NCBI GenBank assembly: GCA_949357655.1
Contig: CASHTG010000018.1
Coordinates: 1,612,001-1,676,000, forward strand
Direction: 5' to 3'
DNA from: Parascedosporium putredinis
Taxonomy: Eukaryota > Ascomycota > Sordariomycetes > Microascales > Microascaceae
Length of the DNA: 64,000 nt
A program made the translations under genes and the position numbers. Below the pieces are notes generated by a model. The model made no database searches, was not told the origin of the DNA, and was given only the letters and a program-made list of their open reading frames with translations. Of the stretch, positions 48,237 through 60,949 are shown one piece after another (positions within the stretch are counted from its first letter, which is position 1; each line of letters begins with the position of its first letter).

Positions 48237-49700
48237 GGGAGGGGTGGCGGGGGTTTGCAAATAATTGACACCATGACACATTCCTCCGCGGACTTGACAA
48301 AAGTGCAAACCAAGGCGCTATCCAAAGCCCGATCGTGACGGTCAACATCGGGGTTAAGGGAGGCTGCTGGTTCGCCCGTCCCGAAATATCAGTGCGTTTA
48401 GCGTTGAGGCCAATCGCCGCGTGCTCCTCCGGTCACCTTCCCACCTTGCCAGCGCGCTTTCGCTCCTGGACTAGTCTGTAACAGGCGGCGAAGGGAGAGG
48501 CAAGTGTCGAGCGTTGAAATTCTGCGAACAGACACGGATCTCGACCGGAAGGTGGACCGAGCCATTTTGCAAGTGCGACCCTGCTGCATATCTTGATACT
48601 CGTCACTCCGTTACACTGTGACAACCTGGCAGTTGGCTGCATCAATTCGGGTGGAGTTGATCATTGTGATAATCTCTCTTAGTGCGCAAGCTAGTCAGTC
48701 CACGTCGGCCACTTCCTTATGCACCATCCACTTCAGCAACGAAGGATAATATCTTGGGAGTCCGACTTTTTGTTTGATTGAAACTATGGGAAATTGCCCG
48801 ACACACCAGGGCGGACTATTACATCCTGTCAAGGATTTGCACTACTGCACGCCTTAGCAAGATCTCGCAATGCATGTTGCCTGGCTGATCCTGACATATG
48901 CACCCATCAACATCCAGAAGGTAGACTTGACTATTGGCTTCAAAGGGCGGCCTTGGGGTCAAGATGGCTTCCTTCTTCATCCAAGGCCATTCTTGGCATT
49001 GTCCCCGGCCCCCAACAGGGTCAAAACAGCAAAATCTTCAAGATGCTGGTGCATTACACACACCCTCCCCTCTCCTCCCCTTCATGTTTCCTTTCTGCTT
49101 GGCCTCATTCAGCCTCTCCACGGCGATATTGCCTAGAAGCCCGTGTTTCCACACAATTCTTGTGTCGTGAAACGACCCTAGACTTGGACGGTTCGGTCCC
49201 GTTCCGACAACTTTGTTTGATTCTAGAAATAGACAGGTCCGGGTGTGGCCGGTACGAGGGGAGAGGCCTCTGTTTCCCCGCCACAGGGTGGTCAATGGGG
49301 AGTGACCCGGAACTTGATCACGCCAAAACCACCCGGTCGGCATTCGCCCCTGAAACAAACTTGCAAGTGAATTGCAGCATACGAGGTGCTTCGGACAATT
49401 CCAACAGCCCATCCCTGGCCTCCCGTGTTGTTTCCCTCTTGTCAGGGAGCAATAAAGTCATTGCTCGAAACTTTGGGCTGAGTACCTACCTGTGGCCAAT
49501 ACCTATTCAGTAGCCTCCAGCATCTACGCTCTGTCTGCTCATACTAAGCCGGAGCTCTAACCGGGCCATCCCCACCCATGCAGGGTTCTGTCCACAATGT
49601 CACCTGCTTGCTCCAGGATCCATCGCTGCAGTTCGGATCGCCATGACCCGGAGTTGAACCTTGAGCTGGATCAAAGCCAAGCAGCGCGCTTCAGAGACAT

Positions 49701-49732
<32 letters not shown>
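49701..49732. repeat. GA dinucleotide repeat
   Basis: About 32 bases of GA repeat with one AAA interruption. Confidence 0.9.
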
Positions 49733-51540
49733 TGCATGTTTGACGGGGCTAGTTTCGCTACTTCGTGTCAGGCAAGGCACCTTCATAAGTCCCGGATGAG
49801 GGGCCCTTGTTGAGGAAACTAAGATGAAGATGGCCAGCAACTCGGATCGTGGTGGATCATATCCATTCTTGGAGGTCCACCTCCCTCTTTGGATCAGCCA
49901 AAGAATCAAAGCGTTAGGGGAGGGGAAGACGGCTAGCCATTTTCGTGTCTCCCAGGACCTCCTCTTGTTGCGCCCGTAATCCTTCGACTTTGACAACTTG
50001 ACTTTTGCGGGGGGCTACGGTGAACGCTCAAGTACTGTGTCAGGCAGGTAAGTAGGGCTTTGACATTTGTTGTTGGAGTTACCTCCGGTTCTCGGCTCCT
50101 TTTTAAAGCCGTCGATCATCCTCATCTTGCAGTGCCGGATGGGGCAGGCCTACAGGGACATTCCCGGCTAGGGCTCAAACACAGGCCGAGTCTGCCAGGG
50201 AAACTTGGCGTTCATGGGGCGACGATGGCGTCGAATAACATATCCTTGACCGGCAGCGCCTTGACAAAAAAGGCTCGAGAGGCGGAAGGAAGAAGCCCGT
50301 TCCCTTCGAGTTTATGACCAGACGAGAAGCTACTAATAGCGGGGCGACTGGAAGTGGAAGGAGACAACGCCAGGAGACAATAGGGAAACCATCAAGGGGA
50401 TTTTATGACGATAGTGTGGCCAATGTGGTAGTCGACAACGGGTCCTGTCGAGAGAATAGGCGGCGCCAGGATTGGGAACGACCTTCTCATTCTTCAAAAC
50501 GCATATTGTCCTAGCTCCCTAGCCTAGGGGAGGCACTGTATGCGAAACCTTCTCTTCAGGGCGCCCCCAAACACGTCTGCCTAGCTGGCAAGACCAGCAT
50601 GATGGGCATAACGGTGTGAACCATGCTTTTGATAGGGCTCCAACGGGCCACCAACCTCCATGGATGGCTTCGACAGAAAGGAATAGTGACATGACTAATG
50701 GCTAGCTTCCTGTCCTAAAAGCTCAGACCGCGTATAAAACATGGCTTGGCATGTCCCTAGGTGCACCCAGGCTTCCCACCGACGAGCAACGAGGAAGACA
50801 GGTTAGAGAGCCTGAGGTCCGGCGTGACGAGTGTCAAGACCATCAAAGTTCTTGACACTCGACGTGACGCAAGGTCCGAGGGAGGTAGACACTGCCGCAG
50901 GTGCGGCGGGGCTTCCAGCGTAGCCCGAGCAAGCTTGGACCTGACAGTTGTGGCCTGATGCGTGACTGTCGCAGTCCTTGTCACTTTCCTATCCACTCCC
51001 AACAGAGCTTTCCTTTTGCCCAGGCTTGTCTGGAGTGGCGGTGCTGTCTCATGGGAAGCACTGTTACGGAAATTGGAATGAGCAGCTGTTGCACAGTCAC
51101 AACGAGTTTACTCGGGTCCGCTCGAAGCCGAAGAAACCTAGACCTCCTGTTGTGGTGGTAGGTCCAAACAAAAGGAAACAAAACCGCCTATGCTCAGGGT
51201 TGGAAACACACGACATGACATGACGATACCACCCATCCAACTTCGGGTGGAATTCGACTCTTGCCCCCTGTGAAATGGGAAAGGCTTTTCTAAATACACC
51301 TACAAGTAGTCCTCCCTCGGGACGAGGTTGGCCGCGGCGGCAAACTCTTTCGGTTGCCCAGGATGTAAAATATGTAGATCTTGGGCTGGGCGAAGGTTAA
51401 AGAGCGTAAGCGCGGTGTAAAACCTGATGCTCATCTCGTGGATCGACCCTGCCGCGATGCGTCAAGACATGTGCCGGGCTCGGACAAGATGATTACACTG
51501 TACACTAGTGTACTGACGTGCTCTTTCCTTCCGAGAGTCA

Positions 51541-51564
51541 TCATCATAATAATAATAATAATAG
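51541..51564. repeat. AAT trinucleotide repeat
   Basis: ATAATAATAATAATAATA-type run in intergenic DNA; a shorter AATAATAAT run is at about 51902-51912. Confidence 0.85.
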
Positions 51565-54500
51565 CAATGGTCTTTTTGGAGATGAAGGCACTTGTACTTT
51601 GCTAGCGGATGTTGGCAGAGGGTGGAAACGGCAATGTCCCGCGACAGCATGCCCCGTGCTGAAGATGGTAGGTTACTTCGCACGTCGATCCTCCGCAGCT
51701 CATGCGCACAGCCAGTGGGCACCCTTCTCTGTCATGGCAGCCCCAAACACCCTCTTGAACTGCGACCTTTGGCCAGGGTTTGACGTTCCATTGCCGCACA
51801 GGCATTGTCCCGCTTCGCAAGTCTAACCAAATCCTTCCTAGCTTCGTTTTGCCACACAGACACATCTTCGTGCGAGCACACGCATCCGGCACACACACAC
51901 CTAATAATAATAATGCAAGTCCACATCCACACATGGCGGAGCGAGAAGACCGCGAAACCTAGATCTGTCGTTGAAAGATACTCTTTTGACATATGCTGGA
52001 GTGCGTGCCTTTGAATAATTCATTGACGCGCGGGCGGGCCGCAGTTCGCCCCGGCCTCTACACGCGTGCCCCGGAGGTTGTTGCGGAGTCGGGGCGGGGA
52101 TCATTGGAGATTTTACTTCGAAAGACGACCTAGATTAAATGTCTGGCAGTTTCCAGTTGCTCTTTGCATTGCGTTACTTTCTATCAGGAAGCCGCGTTCT
52201 ATTTCTCAACCAGCAAAAAGGGGGAAAGAGAACATTGAAGAACTAGCTTTCAAGCCTTCCCTAGGCCTCTCTTTCTACAGGTTCATTCTATACTATGAGC
52301 TAGACGATCGACAAAACTAAACCCCCATTGAGTACACCCGGATTGAAGCAATTCGGTGGTTCGCGATTGAGGTTGTATCGGGGTTGGTGGGTGGGTTCAT
52401 TGAACGGGGCCGCATCCTTGAGGGTGGAATCCATTCTCCGCGCGGCTCACCCGCTAATCGCGGATGCCCCATTCCTCCACTGCTTTTGACACTTCTAAAC
52501 GCGGAGACGACTAGATATCCTTGGGGATTGACACCTGTAAATATTCCCTTCCATCAGTCTGACAGATTTCCCCCAGGCCCAATGAAGCCGATCTTGGCTG
52601 GTCTTTTCTTCTGGTGTTTGCGATGAAGAATTGGCGTGCCTGCGAACAGCACTGATGTCTGGATAGACGCGGCGCCAAAAGCCGATCCTAATTGCCGGCG
52701 TTCAGCATCTGCACAGACTCGACATTGTACCATGGATAAACTGAAAACGGATGAACTACCCTTACACTAGAGTCTATATCACACTTTAACTATTGGCCAC
52801 GCCCCTCCTGGTCGGCCAGAAATATGAAAAAGAAAAAAAGAAAGAAGAAAAAAAAAACAGAAAAAGAGAAAATAATTAGCAAAAACAATTGGAGGAACAG
52901 GAGGAAATAGAGCGGAAGAATATTAGTAGATATGTTCGAAAGAGAACATGAACAAAGCGGGACTGACTTTTAGGAGAATTCTTAGTGGCTGAAAAAAGTG
53001 CAGCAAGAATATCCAATGGACATTCGTGGGGCCTGAACAGGGCAATCAATTTAACTCTTCGGAGACGTAGACGATGAACTCCGACATTCCGGGCAGGTGC
53101 GTTGGTGTGCTGGTGCGCCCGTTCTATGCTTCACATCTGGGTCGAGCGTTTGTGCCCAGCCACCAACCCTCTTTTCCTAGTGTCGAAAATTGGTGTTTTT
53201 GCGCTTGGGGTTAGCATGGTTGCCAACTACTCGTGAGAGAACCGTGCTGATAGAGGACCCTCTGGTAATGATCAATATGTGCTAGTTTATCGGACTTGCT
53301 GAGAAGGCACGGGGTGAGGCGCTGGAATTTGTGACTACCAGAGAGCCTGTGCAGTTGAGGCCACGGCCGGGGTTTCGCTTTCCCTGGCTGGCCCACCCAA
53401 CATGCGGGAGCAACATTGTCCCGAATTCGTCCCTGCAACGGCAAGAGGGGTTCGGAGTGTACGCTGAAATACTTGAGATGCGTGCTTGAATGCGTGGAAG
53501 GATAAGTTTCTTTTGGTACCATAGTTCGTCTCGGGCCCTTGAACCAAAAAGAGGGAGGAGACATGGTCCTCCGGGCCGGACAGGAGTAGCGCGCACGCCA
53601 AGCCTAAAGTCATTTCAAGCAGGGACGTCTGCTCGACAACCCTCATGGCAAGCACGGCATGGCCCAAGAGTCCGGGCGAGCATGGTACGTCCGTACGCTT
53701 TGGCAGATCGTTACGTGCGTAAGAAAATATGATAATAATATAGCCTTTCAAGGGTGCCTGGCATGAATCTTTGGTTTGGCAAATATCATCGAACCTGACA
53801 GCGTCTGCCAGAAGTTTCCCCGTGTTCCATCAATTCCATCAAACTTGGACACCCGTCAAGTTTGTGTGAAAGAAGTTTAAAGTCGCCTCTTTTCTCCGGA
53901 ATAGGGACTGCCGGAGGGCGGAGCATGCGTTTTCTCTGACATTGGTATGGCGCTGTGCTAGAGCCAGCCCTGAAGTAAGGCACCTTCCTTGTCGGGAACC
54001 TCGTTCACAACACCTTTCTCAGGCCTTTTCTCAGGTGTTTCCTCAGGTGTCTGTCCAAAACATCGCCAATTGTTTCAAGTGCCACTCAGTGCAAGTGGCC
54101 ATTTTCTTTTTTAAAAGGAAGCAAGGTGCTCCGTAGTTTCAGCATCGTCGTCTAAGCCTCAAGCATGTGATGATTTATGTGCAGGGACAACTGTGACGGA
54201 TGATGATTTGAAGACGAGGTGTATTATTCGGTTGCTCGGAACCCCTCTCGGTCTTGTCCTATTTTGTTTTATTTCATCTTTTTTGTCTTTGATTCCTTAA
54301 TTTTCTTTTCTTTCCCCTTCTTTTCCCCCTTGAGCCTGGGAAGAGAATGCGAACCTTCAGGTACCCTGCCGGCCAAGCGCCACGTCCGCCTTCTTTTCGG
54401 GCAATAAATTTTGCAGGGTTGGGGGACGCCTGAATCCCTGGACTGATCTGCACAGGAAAGGAGAACAACTATGATCCTTGCCATCTACCATTTTGGGTGT

Positions 54501-57500
54501 CTGGAGAGCCCTGTCAACGCGCGAGCGATCTTGCTCGGGGGTTCGCACTCGCCCGGCGCCCTTGGCATCCTCGGGACCGACCTGACTATCTCGGCATAGC
54601 AATCTCCACTGCTCGAGGCACGTGCCTTTCCAAAGACCAGCTTGTGAAGGGGCACGACGGACAGCCCGGGAGTGTGAAAGGGTAAGAGGGTGTGCATGTG
54701 GCGCGAAAAGGGAGAAGATCGGTGGAGGAGCACAATAAAAATCCCGCTTCAGAGAGGTTACAGTTAGCCACGGAGCTAGCACGGGCAGCTCCACGCGCAA
54801 CGTCGGTGCCCGCTTCGACGACGATCACGAGGAGAGACCACAAAAACATGGGCGAACCTGCAGCGCACGAAATAAAGAAAGAAAGGAGAGACCAAAGAAG
54901 AAGAAAAACCCCCTAAAGAACAAAATCAACCCGAAAGTAAAAGATGGAATCACTGTCAAACACGGGTGGGGTCGGGTGAGAGCAGCTGGATTGCAGTGCA
55001 CGCCATTGTCAAAGTCTTGCATTAGCACAGGTGAGGTAGGTGTAGTAAGGTTGATGATGTCAAGTCCCTTGTGCACGTTAACCTTGACACCCACCCACCT
55101 CTGCTCAGCCTCAATCTCTTGTTCGGGGCTTGCCGAAATGCGATTGGCTCCTCAGAATATGCATGGCCATCGACCATTCACCTATGGCCAGGGGGCCCGG
55201 CTTCGTCGTTGCCTTATGCCCTTCTGAGAGTGCAAATGTGTTTTTTGGACCGAGCCCCACAAGAACGGAGCAAATCGATCGTTTTTGACAGGTCCCTGGA
55301 ACCAATCAAAGCGGACGCTTGACAGCTCGATTGAGCAACTCCAGAATACGACGTCCCCGGACGGAGGGTGTCCTTTGCCCTGTATGCCTGCAAGGGCCGT
55401 CGATCCTCCGCTGCTGACAGGTGCAGACTCTTTTTCCAGCCCATGGCCGCCCATCAACACGAGTTCTGTGGCGTCGGAAAACCCGGTTTCAGGCCCCTCT
55501 CTCTCCATCCCCACCCTCTAGGTCGACCTCCTCTGGGCAGAGGCCCGCTCTGTCCGTCCTTTCTCGAGGTTAGCTTGATCTCGAGCCATGCGAGCGGCGT
55601 TTGGTTTCCTGTTCGCCTTTTTCTTTCCCCTCGACGACCCTGCATCACGCTTGCTTCCATTTCTTCATTGAACCATGGATAGCGCATCGTCCTCGCAACA
55701 TTGCTTTCCCGCCCTCATCATCCCCTTTTCCTGCCATTTCTGCTTAGCGGCCCTCTTTTTCAAAATAACCGTTTAGCCTTCGATTGTCATCTCTTGATCT
55801 CTGGGACGAGCTCGGGGCACGAATAGGGTGTACCTAGACATTTTGTGATCGTTTGCCTTTTGCAGAGACGCTCCGGAGGACCGTCGTCTCCATCACCTCC
55901 CGGGTTCTCACATGTGTCCACGGATCCACGGACTCAAGCCAACGGCCGCTGACTACCACACTTCATTTCCTGATATGCCCCAAGCCGTTTTGCACCTCGC
56001 TATGCTCCTTTGGCCTGGTCCTCGGTACGAGGCTCTCGCAAGACGAGCCATCCGAAACGAGCCCTTCATTCGCAGGTTGCAGGGCATGACAAATGTCCAG
56101 TGCTTTTTTGTTCTCTTTTCCTTCTTCACCCAACCCCCTCCCTTCTTCGTTGCATGCTCATTCATTTTAGACCATCTCGCGGCCTCCACCCACTCTGACT
56201 CGCTGCTAGCGTGGACCCTGCTCTTTTGAGTTACACATGTTCCACTTAGGCGTTGGCTTCATCATGTGCTCCGCAAACAACTCCGTGCCTAACGAAGCCT
56301 GGCGCGTGTTTTGATCATGTACGGGGCCTGAATCTGCAAGCCTTTCTTCTGCAATCTTGGTCCCATGTGGGTGACGGTTTTAGCCATTAGCCAACCCTGG
56401 ATCTGCAAACAGGACGCAAATTCTCTCTGATCTCCTCTCCACGCCGTGAGGGTGATCCATCCGTCACATCGCCTTGTCGCCTCACCTCGTCCTCTGGACC
56501 GAGCATGCGATGACAAGTGGCGGAAAATTACGTCTAGCACCTTGTGCTCCGTATCAAGTCGGGAAAGTCGGTCAGACGATCGGCCCTTCGGTCATACCAA
56601 GCCGTCCCAGCGGGCGCTGGCTCCTGACTCCTGGCGCAAGAGAGTTTACACGGCTCTCATACGTGGTACGCATCAAGCGTTGCCTCCGACCCAAACTTCT
56701 GCCCGCATCAGCGTCCTGAGTGTATGATTTCTGTTTTTTCTTTTTCCCTAGAAGGGAAGGGGTTTATTTTTTTCTTTCTGGAAACCCCTTCTCCACCTAG
56801 AGGTGGGTTATAGGCAGCGGTAAGTACGGAGAGGGAGGTTCGCAGATCCGTGGCCTGGTCCGTTCCTACGTTCGTTTTGCTTTTCCCCTTCCTTTTCGTC
56901 TCACATGCGACTTCGCCTCAGGCTAGGACCAACCTCATTCTTGGAACAATGAATAGAGAGGTTATGCGTTGGCAGCAGAGCGAGACCAGCGCTAGGCAGG
57001 GCCCTGTGATACCAGATTCCGTCAGTCGGAGAGGCGGAACCAGCCTCCTCGTCCGCCTTGGTCTACATAGTGGAGAGACATCTATGGATCTGCTGAATTT
57101 TCACGTCTCTCAGCTTTGCTTTCCTCGAGACTCATCCAGCCCCATGTCCCATATTACGGTTCAAATATAGCCATCCTGTCGATGGCTCAAAGCAGCAAAC
57201 ATACAGTTATATATCCACCGATATGCATCGTAGTATACATCAGATCGCGCTTGGGGGAGGCCTAATATGCATGAGGCGGATTCTGTGCCGCTGATCACCC
57301 TTTGACTTTAGCGAGAGGGAATCAAGCTCTTTGATGAGACACAAGCATCCCAGCACTCCGGAGGTGGCGAAAATTCAGGCCCCGTAGTTTAGTGTTCCTC
57401 CATCGAATGGCACAACCTTTTGGCACGTTATAGAGTACCGCCGAGAGCCAGCCGGCCTCGCAATTCGGACAGCTCAGTCCAGTCCATATCTTCTTGCTTA

Positions 57501-59101
57501 CCCGCCAGCGTGAAATCATACTTCGTGTGCATGCCAAGGCGGCTCTGAGCGATGGGTACAGTGGTGTGGCAGCCACTATCCGAACTATTTCGCGCAGTTC
57601 AAGGGCGAGTTGACTACAATGCGATGTACATCCATTGAATTACATTTGTGGGCCAACTTCTTCATTCTAGAGCGCGGTATTTTCCTTTTTTCCCCTTGGG
57701 CAAGGCGGAGCGACAAGTAGGAAGCAGTGCGCAGGTTCCAGGAATGGGTGGCGGATGGGGGAAGACTGGTGATAGGAAAAAGCAACGCGATCATGCATGC
57801 AGTTGGGGATATAGGCAGGGAAGCCTCAAGTACCGGGATCTGCCTTCGACACAACGCGCCCTGGACAAAGGCTCCGGCCAATCCTCGTAGAGAGGTAATT
57901 GATTGTCGAGGCTGAAGAAGGGATGTTCCATCCGAAACGGTGTGTTCGGTATGCTGGTTTGCTCCACGACATACACTCTAGCAGCTGCCTTGAAAATGCG
58001 CATAAGATGCCTCTCGTCCAACAGCAGGTGGCCAAGACACAAACCTGCCTTTTCCTACCATTTGGCCACTGATGAGCTATGGCACACGTATTCTCGAGTC
58101 GTTCTCCAAGGGGCTTATGTAGGATCACCAGCTTTGCTACTGATTGGGCGGGATCGCACAACCGCATCCCAGCTGGCGCCCGATCAAGGTAACCCCTCTC
58201 CCCCTCACTCGAGTAGATTTGGAGTTTCCTGGCGGCCCCCAGAGCAAGTAGATTGGATGCTTGGCGCAGTTTCTGCCGCGAAGATCTCGGATCAAGACTG
58301 TTCTCCAGGCCACCTCTACGGCCATCAGCAGAAGTGGCTGATGCCGAGAACCGTGGGTGGAGAGGCAGTATCACGTTTGACAGGGCGACTAGCTGATCCT
58401 GTGACCTACTCACCACCCCCTTCCGGGTAGCCCCAGCAAAATCTTCCATCGAAGTGGCCTTTTTAGCAATGGCGAATGCCGTGACCAAGTTGCTCTCGTA
58501 TTTCTTGAGGAGGCGGGCACGCCGCTTGACTGGTCTGGGCTCGAACAGGGCCTCTGCTCCTTCCGCTAGCCGGGTGGCTGTTGGGTAGCAACTAACCTAT
58601 CTGACAGCTTCAGGTTTGGGTATTATGTTAATGTCACTTCTGTAACCTTCCACTATGCTTTTTAGCCCCGCTCCAACCCACCCCGAGCCAGGATGGGGAA
58701 AGAATGATATGAGTCGGTGACGGCTAGAGTAGATATGTGTCAGAAATTCCTTGCGTCAACCGTTGCTCTTGCCAGCTCATCGAGGAGAAAGCGCGACTAT
58801 CATCCGCCTCCCAAACCGACGCGCGACATGGAAGGTGTTGTTTGTCTGCTCCGTGGCTGACGAAGTATTCGGTGAAATCAGCCAAGAGATCCGGTACAAC
58901 CAATGAAACCGTCTAAGCCGTACTCTGGTAATCCAAGAAGTTTATCTGGCATGTCTGGTCGCATCTACCACCCTAACCCTTTTCAGTTAGGTAGAATTAA
59001 GAAGGTATAACTAAACTTATATTTACTAGGGTAGAAAAACAGGTACTAAAAACTAAAATAAAATAAACACTAACCCTAGTAAATAGTATAGCTACCTTCA
59101 G

Positions 59102-59111
59102 CTACGATCAC
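59102..59111 (+). repeat. Left inverted end of the mariner-like relic
   Basis: CTACGATCAC, exactly matched in inverted orientation at 60062-60071. A few flanking bases also match, suggesting about 14 bases. It brackets the transposase relic. Confidence 0.5.
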
Positions 59112-60061
59112 TACCTATATCTATATAGGTATCATTTCTAGCTATTCTTATAGGAAATCCTCTAAGATAGATTCCTATACCTTATAGACCTAGTATTGAA
59201 GAATATTATATAAAGGATATAGCTTATCATTATACTATTCTTTAATATAGTCCTTAAGCTTATCCTAGTAGGTTTTAATAGGGTTAAGATCTAGACTAAA
59301 TAGTAGCTAGTTAAGTAGTATAATATTATATTTACTAAGGTCTTTAGATATAGTTCTAGTAGTATATACTAGGGTATTATCTTATATTATAAGAAGATCT
59401 ATATTCTACTAATATTATATAAGCTATACCTAGCTATAGATAATAGGAACTATATATTACTAATATAATTTAGTATAAATTAACCTTTAATCCTTCTCCT
59501 AGAAGATTCTAGGGCCCTTTCTATATCCTAAAAATAACCCCTAGAATATCTAGCTATACTTTTATTACTCTTAGTTAAGGATATAGGTTAGATCTAAGGC
59601 TTTATCTAATCACTAAGTAATATAGACCTTATAGTAATAGCTATATATTACCTATATTTTATTAGTCTAGAGGACCTATACCTAATCTATAGGTATCTAA
59701 TACTAGTAGGTATATATAAACTAAAGCTATATTACCTTTATAGCTAATATAATTAGTAGTTTTACCTTTATAATATATTATTTAAACCTTAATCACTATA
59801 ATATACTATAGATTATATAGATACTATACTAGCTATTAAAAAGATACTTAATAGGTAGGTAAATATTATCTAGTGATATTAGTAGGATTAGGTAATAAAT
59901 AAAATAAGGTATTCTTCTTCTATTCTAGAAAGTATAGTTAGTTAGCTAGCTTATTTACTAATTTTAATTATTATGATAAAATATCATACTACTTACTTAT
60001 AGTTAGTTAAACTATCTATAAGTAAGTTAGTAGGCAAGATAGCGCTATCTATCTCTTTAGG

Positions 60062-60071
60062 GTGATCGTAG
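60062..60071 (-). repeat. Right inverted end of the mariner-like relic
   Basis: GTGATCGTAG, the inverted partner of 59102-59111. Confidence 0.5.
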
Positions 60072-60257
60072 GTGACTTAGTTCTATATATACTATACCTA
60101 TTTATATTATAATAGAGTAAGGTAGGTATTAGTATATTTAGAGGTAAGTTCTTATCTTTTCTATCTAGGGGATTACTATCCTTTTATATCTTCTACTAGC
60201 TAGCTCTTACTTACTAGTATCTAGTAGTAATCCCTTCCCTAGGTTACTAGCTATAGC

Positions 60258-60300
60258 AGCGATCGCTTACTATTATACTTCGCTAGCGATCGCTTACTAT
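60258..60300. repeat. 16-base direct repeat with GCGATCGC palindrome
   Basis: AGCGATCGCTTACTAT occurs at 60258-60273 and again at 60285-60300. Each copy contains the palindrome GCGATCGC. CG dinucleotides survive here because RIP targets CA. It may be part of a transposon end or LTR; not assigned. Confidence 0.8.
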
Positions 60301-60949
60301 AGTAGTGGTTCCTTACTTAAGTAGGGGTTTACTAGCTATTACTAGTGTTTACTACCTAGTAAGTATCTATTAGCATAATATATACCTAGGTAAGATATAA
60401 ACTAGACCCCTACTAGTAGCTAATTACTACTTATAACTAACTTAATCTAGCACTTTAGGTAGTTATCTATAAACCTAAATATAGGGAAGATATAGATAGG
60501 TAGATTTTAAGAGTAGAAGATAGAGTAAAACTATTTAGTTAATCACTAGTAGTAAAGATAAAAGAAATAGAAAGATCTATATAACTTATTAACTTTTAAG
60601 ATAAGATAGATAAAGGACTAAATAAGGAGTAGGATATAAATTAGAACTAGTATTACTACTAGCTAGTAGAAAGATAGTAAGCACTAGTAAGGTAGTAAAT
60701 ACCTATAGGAAACTTCTAGGTATAAGGATAGGGAAGAGTTACTTATATAGATATACCCTTATAGTAGAGGAAGGAGAATATTTAGCCCTAGTTCTAGTAA
60801 GGGAATAACTATACCCTACTATATATAATAAATATAGTCCTATAATACTAGGAAGGGAATTAATAGGGTAATTAAGGATAGTAAAGGCTACCCTAGCAAT
60901 TTAGAAGGTATAAAAGGCTAAGAGGGTACTAAGGGATAAGATATATAGT

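Larger units (their letters stand above)
43797..58984. other. Long intergenic region (about 15 kb), no gene recognised
   Basis: 5' flank of the homeodomain gene and beyond, up to the RIP block. It contains purine tracts (45738-45838, 47400-47480, 52820-52880), a GA repeat, an AAT repeat, a seven-base minisatellite and one ATCAATTGAT palindrome (47820-47829). The longest open frame (48794-49513, plus) has no ATG start and no motif. No conserved gene could be recognised in either direction. Confidence 0.55.
59098..60075 (-). mobile_element. Tc1/mariner-like DNA transposon relic
   Basis: Reading the minus strand with TAA/TAG allowed, the second half of a DDE transposase of the Tc1/mariner group (DDE_3-like) is visible: the relic of the MQDNA-x-x-HTA motif at about 59355-59390 and of WPPYSPDLNPIENLW at about 59270-59315, followed by KLKDYI. 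CTACGATCAC at 59102-59111 reappears inverted at 60062-60071, probably the terminal inverted repeats, giving an element of about 1 kb, shorter than usual. The N-terminal helix-turn-helix part is not readable. It is non-functional because of many stops. Confidence 0.82.

Noticed and set aside
48870..48900. Segment resembling the start of small-subunit rRNA (CCTGGCTGATCCTG)
   Set aside because: The similarity ends after about a dozen bases; no rRNA follows.
57826..58488. 220-codon minus-strand frame near the RIP border
   Set aside because: Composition is not protein-like, and no family or intron structure supports it.
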